From contig JABAKD010000012.1 in the NCBI GenBank assembly GCA_012845835.1, positions 2,279,570 through 2,343,569 of the forward strand: a stretch of DNA of 64,000 nucleotides. Reading direction: 5' to 3'. Shown here piece by piece: positions 31,001 through 40,000 of the stretch (positions within the stretch are counted from its first letter, which is position 1; each line of letters starts with the position of its first letter). This DNA comes from Undaria pinnatifida. Lineage: Eukaryota > Sar > Phaeophyceae > Laminariales > Alariaceae. Made by a program: the position numbers and the translations under genes. The notes under the pieces were generated by a model. That model saw only the letters and a list, made by a program, of their open reading frames with translations. It searched no databases and had not been told where the DNA came from.

Positions 31001-34000
31001 GTATAGGCGGGACATGCCGATTTGACCGCTCTTAAGTCCTGAACGCTCTTATCCTGGACGCTCTTAAATCGAAGTACCCTCTGTGGGTATACAGCACTTT
31101 TTAGCCATATTGATCATGAAGGATGGGGGGGGGGGGGGGGAGGGGGGGGATAGGTCGGCCATAGCATATCCCGCCGTGGTACTTATCAATTGCGTTGTTG
31201 CTCTGCGTGGGGAGGATGGATGAAACTTGTCGTCGGCGAGTCAGAGGGGGGAAGTTCTACTTTAGTTCAAACAATTCTATGAATAGCTGATTTCCCTTCC
31301 CTTCGTTTCATTCTTCTTCTCTTTTCTGTGGGAAGTGTTGGTTATGAGCGATCGACGCTGACGTTCGTGCTTCATAATATTGGAGGAAAAATATATGTAC
31401 ACTATTAATACAGTAGTTGACAGATTCTACGATAGCCTCCCCCCCCCAAACCAACGATATTGTTTAACGAACGTTTTATGGCTGCTCGACACAAGGAAGG
31501 ATACACTATTGGAAAAAAAGTATCCATATGTTTTCTGGTCTGCAAAGGTCTATCGATCGATGACGTCGGGGCTGGTGTCGAGGGACACACACCGTATTTC
31601 AGTAGATACGACCGGGAGAGCGCTGGTTTTGAAATCGACGATTGCGTTGAAGAAAAATTGGGGGGGCTAACGTAGTAAGACTCAGTTATTATTGTAATCA
31701 TAATTAGGGTGTTTTCGGCAGGAGCACACATACATACATAGAGTACATAACACATATTGTGACCAAGGGTACGGCGGGAGCATTACCCGGCGGGGGCATT
31801 GTCCTTTTTTCACTGCTGGGTTTGGACCACTCTTTGGAGTGACTCAGTACCTCGCTGCCCGCCTAAGTGCCTTGAGGCGATCTGTTTGGCGCAGCGAAGC
31901 CAGCTAACCATTCGATGGAGTTGCCGCGTATCGGTGAGAAGAAAATCAAACACGAAAATATGAAGACAGGAACACGGGGGGGGGGTCACTCGCGCAAGTG
32001 AACCCTTCCCGACCGAAAAAAGAGGCCCCAAAAGTGACCTCCCCTTACTTTGGGCTGGGTGTAGTCTAATGATGCAATGATGAAATGATGCAATGATGCA
32101 ATGATGCAATGATGCAATGATGCATTGATGCATTGATGCATTGATGCATTGATGCAATGATACAATGATGCAATGATGCAATGATGCAATGATGCAATGA
32201 TGCAATGGTGCAATGATGATACCATCCAAACCAACGAACGTCGCAAGCCAAGCTCAAACCAACCCAACCCAAAAACGCCTAGGTTTTAGAGATAATACAA
32301 TGGTAGGAAATTACATCAGTATTGTGAGAGAGCGCGGGGAGGGGGGTGTACTCAGTTTGTGTGAGGGGAGGGGGTGGGGTTCAACGATTTTTTTTTGCTT
32401 GGCGGGCGCGCCGGCACCCCAGTGGCTTGTGTCAAGACTAAGGTCGTGCACGATACAAATGAGGACACCTTCCCCCCCCCTCTCCGCCACCTCGTACCAT
32501 GGCGCGGCTTTTAAACAGTTTTCTCGCGGACGGGGCGCAGGGTCTCCAGCACTTCAACGAGCACGGCATCTGCGTGAACGACTTCAAGCAGGACAACATC
32601 ATCGTCTGCCACGCCAACAACCCCTCCGGATTCATCGGAAAACTGGCGGACCCCGGCCTGTGGTGTGGTGAGTTGTTGCTCAAACGCTGAAATAATTGCT
32701 GTACATACAGAGGAGTTTTACTGCCACGTTAACGCCGTCACCCCTACGTAAGAGCATTGTGCACTGAGAAGGGTTTTGGATGGCGGTGGTAGTGCGTATT
32801 CGCGTGACTACACGAAACGGGAAGGATAATGGATTGGGTGGCGGTAGCGGTATTCGATGCGATGTTGCGTCAACGTTTTCGTTTCTGTTGAATTTAGCAT
32901 GCGCTCCACACTGCCTGAAGGCAAAATGAATAAAACTGTGTTTTTGGACGATTAGTGGTGACGGAACGAGAGGTGGAGAGGCCCGGGACGGCCGGGCGTG
33001 TTCCTCCGTAAAACTCAACTAACTCTCTATAGTGCATGGCTAAATATATCAGGACTTTTCAAGGGTCATGACCCTGCCCACGGGTGGGGTCGGGGGGGGG
33101 TTGAAAAATCTGGCGGGTCAAGCCGCGTCGGGTCAGGAGGTGTTCGATACGTCATGGGTCGGGTTGAGTCTGGCCAAAACATTTTCAAATATGACATGTC
33201 GGGCCGGGTCAACCTGACCCGATCCGGCCCGCAAGAATGCATCCGACCCGCGAAAAAGCGCTAACATAAACAACTAGTCGGTGACTTCCAGTCAGCCAAC
33301 TTATTTTAGTCGGCCAGCTTACAGCCCTAATACTTGATGCGATACCTGATTTGTTGAACGGCATCACCCATGAATCAACTAACTTTCTATATGAGGTGCC
33401 TAGTCAACCAAGTAGCTGGTCCGTGACTTACAGTCAGTCAACTTACAGTCAACCAATTTACAGCCCGAATAATGTCTTACCTGGTATATGTAACGGCATC
33501 ACCGCTCACTGCATAGACTAAGCGTATAACATGATTTTTTTTTGGATGAACAGGGGTCACCGAGTGGAAGGTTAAAAGGACCGGGACTACGGGGCGTGTT
33601 CCGCCGGAGAACTTCGAGGAGGGCATCGAGGCGGCGGTCACGCAAGATGTTTTCACGGTAGGCGCCGAGGCCTGCTACATGCTTGCTCGCCCCGAGATTA
33701 AGTGGGAGACCGCCAATATGTTCGCGCACTCGGTGAGCCAAGTCATGATGAGTGCATAGGTTTCCTTTTGTTTCGAAGGCTTTCAACTGCAGGTACGGTT
33801 ATGAGTGATCACGTTGAAATTCAAGCTGCACGTTAAGCAAGGTGAAACGACGTTTTATGCTGCGAGATACCTTGTCTTCTGTTGCGGGCAGCAACAATAA
33901 TCACAAGCCAGGCAAGGGTTACATAGAGTGGGCTTGGCCGTCAGGGAATCGACATGCTCTAAGTCTGCTTCCTCCAAGCATTTCGTTGACGAGCGTCTCA

Positions 34001-37000
34001 TGTCGATGCGATTTTTGTTGACCGGTAGTTGCGAGGTAGTCAACATTGTCGTCGCGTACGCACCAACTGAATGCACCAAGGACGCCGACGTGACACGGAT
34101 TTTCGGACAAAAGTTGGAGAAATTTGGTTCAGCAGATCCCAACGAGGGAGCTATTTGGTTGTACTAGTAGACGCTAATGCACCGACTGGACGGAGAGTAG
34201 ACGGGCCCAGCAATGATGTCGGTAGAGTGCTTGGATCATACGGGCGCGATATGAAAAAAAAACAATAATGGTGAACAACTCCTGTCGTTCCCTACCAATT
34301 GCAAGTTCGCCCTCAACAACACCTTTTTCAGCCCACGCCCACGACAAGGGTGTAATATCGCATACTCACACCGGTGCCGTCCAAATGACCGTAAGCGGGT
34401 AGACTACGCCCTATCACGCCAAGCCCATCGACCTCGGGTACACGATGTTAAGGTCCACCCACAGCCTTCATCGCGAGACAAACCGGACTCAGACCATGAC
34501 ATAGTGTACGTGACGGTCGACCTCGGCGGTCTTTGTGCACCCAACGGACAAATTTTAAAAGGCTCTAAAATGCCTGCCGCTCGATCGGCAGTTTTTTTTT
34601 CCCCGACGGGGAGTGCCGTAAGCGAGTAGTTCCGAGAATCGTACCTACATCGTACCTACTCTCAACCAAACCACCCAGCCCAAGACTTTGTCTGCCGTAG
34701 CTCACGTTTTCACCACGGTAATTCTCGATGAAGTGAAAGTCAAGGTACCAGCTGAACCACGCCGTCACCGCAAGCGTGGATGGTGCGAGTCGGTCGAAAC
34801 CCTGGCCGCTTTTAAAATAGCATGGACCGCGAGGTTGGATGCCGGAAAACTCGTTCGCACCCCCCCCCCCCCCGTGAAAACACCGCGTGGAAGACGTTGA
34901 GGACGGCGTGCGCGACCCTGCGGAAGGTGATAGACGCAGGGGTACAAGATATTTCGAAGAGTACGTTGCTGGAACGGAGAAAATTCTCGCCGAAAACGAC
35001 CAGCGGGCAGGCTACAAGCGGTTCGGTCCAGGGCTATACGATATGACGACCGTCCGGCTCAGCCTGAAGGTCCGCCTGCTGAAGGCCGAGATGATTGAGA
35101 CCCCATTGTAAGGGTGTGTGACTTGGCCCCTCAACGCGACTCACTATGACGAGCTCCGAAAGGCGCACCTCGAAGTCCTCCGGCGAGTCCTCGGCTTCTA
35201 GCGTCGTGCGGACCACACCAACCTGTCGTATGTCATTCCCTCAAGAAGACGAAATGCGAGAGCATCGAAACGACCATCCGGAAACGTCCGCTCTTCTGTG
35301 GCTAGGGAAATGGTACGGCAAAACAAGGGACGATTACCCAGTCGGACGATGATTGCGCAGATAGCTGGTGGAAAAAAAAGCGGGACCAGGTGGGCCACAG
35401 AACAGCTGGTTCAGACCCCTGAGCGACGACGTCGCCGTTTTTCGGTCCACCGCAGGCTCAACGAAAGATTCCCCCCGCCAGCTTGGAGTTGAAACAGTAC
35501 TGTGAGTCTATACAGCAAAGAAGGCGGGCAAGTGGTACTGGGGGATCGTCGAAGCAGCCGAACGGTTCATGGCCAGGCGGCACGTAAAGGAGGAAAAAGG
35601 AGAGCTCGGAGCGCCGCGCAGCCTGGATGCACGACGCACAAAGCCGAAAGGGGAGTGGGGGGAGAAGGGAAACCGCTGCTGAAGAAAGCAATAAGGAGAC
35701 GGCAGACAGGGTAGCAGGGCAACAGGCCGACTAGTGGGTAAAACGGGTCTACGTAACCTGAAGCTGCTGCGACTACCATGTGCTTTGTTTTTTGTTTTTG
35801 TTTTCTTTGGATTGCCTGCTCCATCCCCTCGGGGTGGCATTGTCAGCCGATACTGCGGTACTACCACCGCACGGTGTCAAAATATGATTAATACTGGTAC
35901 GAGGTGGAAATGATGATGTCCGAATCCGAGTACGAGTCCGAACAATAACCGTGAAAAGAATGTCACCACCTGTGTGGTGCCATCATACCATGTCGTAGAC
36001 AGCTATCCATGCTATACCACCCACCCATGCTACACCACCCACGTACCCCACCCACCCATCTACCCTACCTGTCAATGCCAGTGTGTCATGACGAGCGAGG
36101 AGGTGAGCCTTCGGTCGCTCCTGCCGCGCAGTGGGGCCGCTACCCGGGAGTTCCTGGTGAGTAGCAGCACAAGGAAGCATTTTTGTTCTTTTTGCATGGA
36201 AGACGCGCTGGCACAAAAAAGTGTCCGATCAAAACCGTCGCCTGTCCCTCCCACCTCGGGGGGTGTCGGTTTCGCGGTAAGGTTGTATTCCCCGTCGAAC
36301 AGATGCATAGCGCGTACAAGCATTGCCTCCTACATGGTATAACATTAAGTTGCCACACTAAGTGTCCCCCTACCCGACCCCCCCCCCCCCCCCGCGACCT
36401 CGCGTGCGACCGCGCAAATCGTGTTGAGAGACAGCGACGATGTATTACTATTGTTTGGTTGTGTGAGTAGACGCGTGCTGCGATAGAGGTGCACCACTTT
36501 TTTTTTTAATACTACCCCTCAATTTTGGGAACTTAAGACCTATCCCAAAAACTGATTTGGAAAATAATAGAACTGCTACGTACCGGATCAATTTAATCCC
36601 CATGGCCTAGGTATACCCCACGAGAATCATGCAATAAAAAATGACCCATTATATTTTTTTTCCCGACGATTTTGGGTTAAGGAGCCCCGTCATCGAGAAG
36701 CCATTTTCGCCAAAAAAAGGTTTACCTATATCGTAGCAAACCACGTACTCAAGCGAGGAAGAGAAACCACTTCAGCCAAAAAACGGTATACCTCTGTATC
36801 GTTGCAAACCACGTACTCAAGTGAGGAAGTACCGGTTTTTCTGACACCGTCATGAGTATGGTATGTTAATAACGACCAGCACATAGAAGCGTTGGCCGGA
36901 TTGCGCCAAGCGAAGTGTCTTCCGAGTCATGTTTCGGGTGATGTTGATATTGAGCCGCTCCTCATGTTAGGAGCTCAGAAAGTTCTTAGAAGAATCTGCT

Positions 37001-40000
37001 GCATCCCCTATCGCGGGACGACTCAGTAGGAGAGTCATAGAAGAGTGACCATGTGTTAACACTTTTGGTGATCAGCAGGCTTTCTTTTTTGCGGAGTTCA
37101 CTCGGTTTTGCTCTACTTTCTGGGAACGTTTATCATGAGTTATCAACGTTGAAACTCATGCTGTACAATTGAGGATGGCCTAAATAATAGTAACCCTCAT
37201 TAGGGTTTCAGGGTTATCAGGTCGTTCGCACAGCCCGGCTCTTCGGGAACAGCCCAACATCTAGACTGAGGCAAGCCTGACGCACTGGCTGTTGCATGTT
37301 TCAGCTCTTCGTGTCGAAAGTGCAGTCTAGTACTCAACAATTGTTCAGTAGTTCCCGAATCGGCATTGTCTGCATGATCCCACCCAAAGTGCGGCACAAC
37401 CTGGGACACCTGCGAAGGGACTGGTTTAGACGAGCAGCCCGTGAAGGGCACACGCCATACAGGAGCATTGGTTGGGAGGCTAGTGCTACCTGTACCCGAT
37501 ATAGACATTTGTTGGGATGACCCCACCCAAGCCTCGGCACAACCCGGCGCAACCAATGACGAGGCTTGGAGCGATGCTATCGGCTAGCAGCCCGTGAGCG
37601 GCATGCGCCACATACCAAGGAGCTTTGGCTGTAAGGGTGGTACTAGCTGTGTACCCGATAGATCATTTTTTCGGCATGATCCCCCCCAAACCTCTGACTA
37701 ACCTGGCGCAGCCGACGACGAGGTCTGGAGCTGGGATGCTATTGCTAAACGTGACGGTACGCTACCATGTATGGATTTTTGACGACTACGGCTATCACAG
37801 GAGTAGCACGCGCCATTGTTTGGCCAAACTCGTTTTTTTTTAGTTTTGACGAGCAGTCCGAGAAGGACACACGGCATCTTAAGGAGCTTTGGCTGTGATG
37901 GTGGTGCTATCTGTATCCGGTAGATTCATTTTTTTGGGCAGGATACCACCCAAGCCTCGGCACAACCTGGCACGGGACGCTTTGGCTGCTTTTGGCGAAA
38001 CAAAGTTCCAACCACCTGATCAAAGAGAATCCTAAAGAGATCGCTGAAAACGCCTCCACAGGATACCTTGAAGAAGGTAAATTCCTCGGCGCTCTTGCAC
38101 ACGAGCTCGGTCTCAAGATCGACTGGATCGTCATGCTCATTATTTCATGTCAACTTCAACTCTGGCATCGTCGACGGCCGAAAAAAAAACTATTGGAGCA
38201 GTTCCCCCTCGCATAGCTGACATCCATGCTGTAGCAACCGCCGCTGGTCCCCCACTCGTTTAGTTTCTTCGGGATACTTTCGGAATGATGCGGTTCCCGG
38301 TGGCTATCTCCACCGCACCTGACCCCCAGGGGTCAGGTCGGGTCGACACACTCACGCATCCGTATACAACGGCAGCTTGCGCTGCCGGAGCAGTAACCTG
38401 GACCGCCGGTAGGGACAGCTCGCGCTATCGCTATCACGGGAAGTGAAGGACACGCCAGAAAACCAGCTGGATTGCGAATGCAATTGAGTTAAATCGACAC
38501 ACGGCGTGTGTGAAAATACGTGTAAGCGTGGTGAGCATAAGCTTTGTTTTTCCCCATCCACCGTAGGATTAACAAAAACAAAAAAAGTACTTTCGAAGTC
38601 AAGGTTGGTGCCAAAGGCGCCACCAACCGTGGACAGTGATCCTCTCTCCTAGTCTGTGACGCTGTTAGAATCAACAAATCACAAGCCCAAACTACAGTAG
38701 GCCTTGCTTTTCGAGACGATGTGTTCTGCCACGGCCAACTGCACGTTGCTCTAGGCAGAATAACTGCTGGCGTAGCGCAAGCATTCGCTGCCTCGTTCGA
38801 CCCGAACGGCTCGTTAACGGTGTTCCTCATGTTGCCAACTGTGTATACGAACAGACAGTCTTCGCTACCAGGGGTAAACGCGTTCCTCCCTTCAGCGTCC
38901 TATTATGCCGCCCGCTAAACATCACATCTACCCAAAATCACGAGTAACTGTTTATCACCTTCCACTCGGATCAGGACCTTCATGGATAGTTATTGACGAA
39001 ACCCGGCCCTAAATTTGTCGAACTCACAGCTGACTTTGTTTGAATAATTTCCAAGACAGCTGACGTTGTTAAGAGTAATTTCTAGATTATTGACGAGACA
39101 GGCGACGGCGTCTTGTTTTTTTCGCGCTATATCCAAGTTTGTCTGCGCTTTGCGACCCTGTACTTTGATTCCAAGTAAGGCCACAAATCGTTTCCCACAT
39201 TTATCTCAATATGTTGCTTGTGGTGGGTACACTCCGGGTTCGAAACGTATTCTTGTGTTGACCGCTTATGCTGACAGTATGACCTTACAACCGAAAAAAA
39301 AACAAGAGTCCCTGTGTGTGAACTTTTTTTTGCCTCGTGGTTTGATGTCTGTTTACACACTTGGAGGATCAAATACATACCAACAATATGTATGGTACCT
39401 GGTAAGTGTTTCGCGTGCCAAGGGTTCCAGTAGGATGAAGGACTTCAATAGCTATACCTGGTATATTTCAGGACTATGGCAGCGCCAGGTGTTAAAAAGG
39501 ATTAAATAAAACTATCAATAAAATCGATAGAATAAAGAAAATGAGGCGTGTGCAGTGCACGACGAAACGTTAAATAATTAGATGACAACACTCAGTCGCT
39601 ACTATCTGCACGTAAACATTTTCATAATCACCTCTCTGTACATATCCCATGCTCGATTCGACTCTTCCAATGCACTCCCCCCGTCCCCTGTAGTCCCATC
39701 ACCAGAGTGGTGTTCAAACGTCAACATGCATACGTTGGTGCTGATGCTGCGCGTAGTATACCTGATTCATGTCATTTATAGTGGTTGGTTTTCGATTGCT
39801 TGTTTATTCGCTATATTCGCTGCTGTAAGATGTTCTGGTTAGGATTCAGTGTGGAGCATTGTGTTTCTGGCCGGATTGTCTCCAGGGTCGTTTCTTCGCG
39901 GTTGTCTTCGCGGTTGTCTTCGCGGTTGTCTTCGCGGTTGTCTTCGCGGTTGTCTTCGCGATTGTCTTCGCGGTTGTCTTCGCGGTTGTATTCGCGGGTG

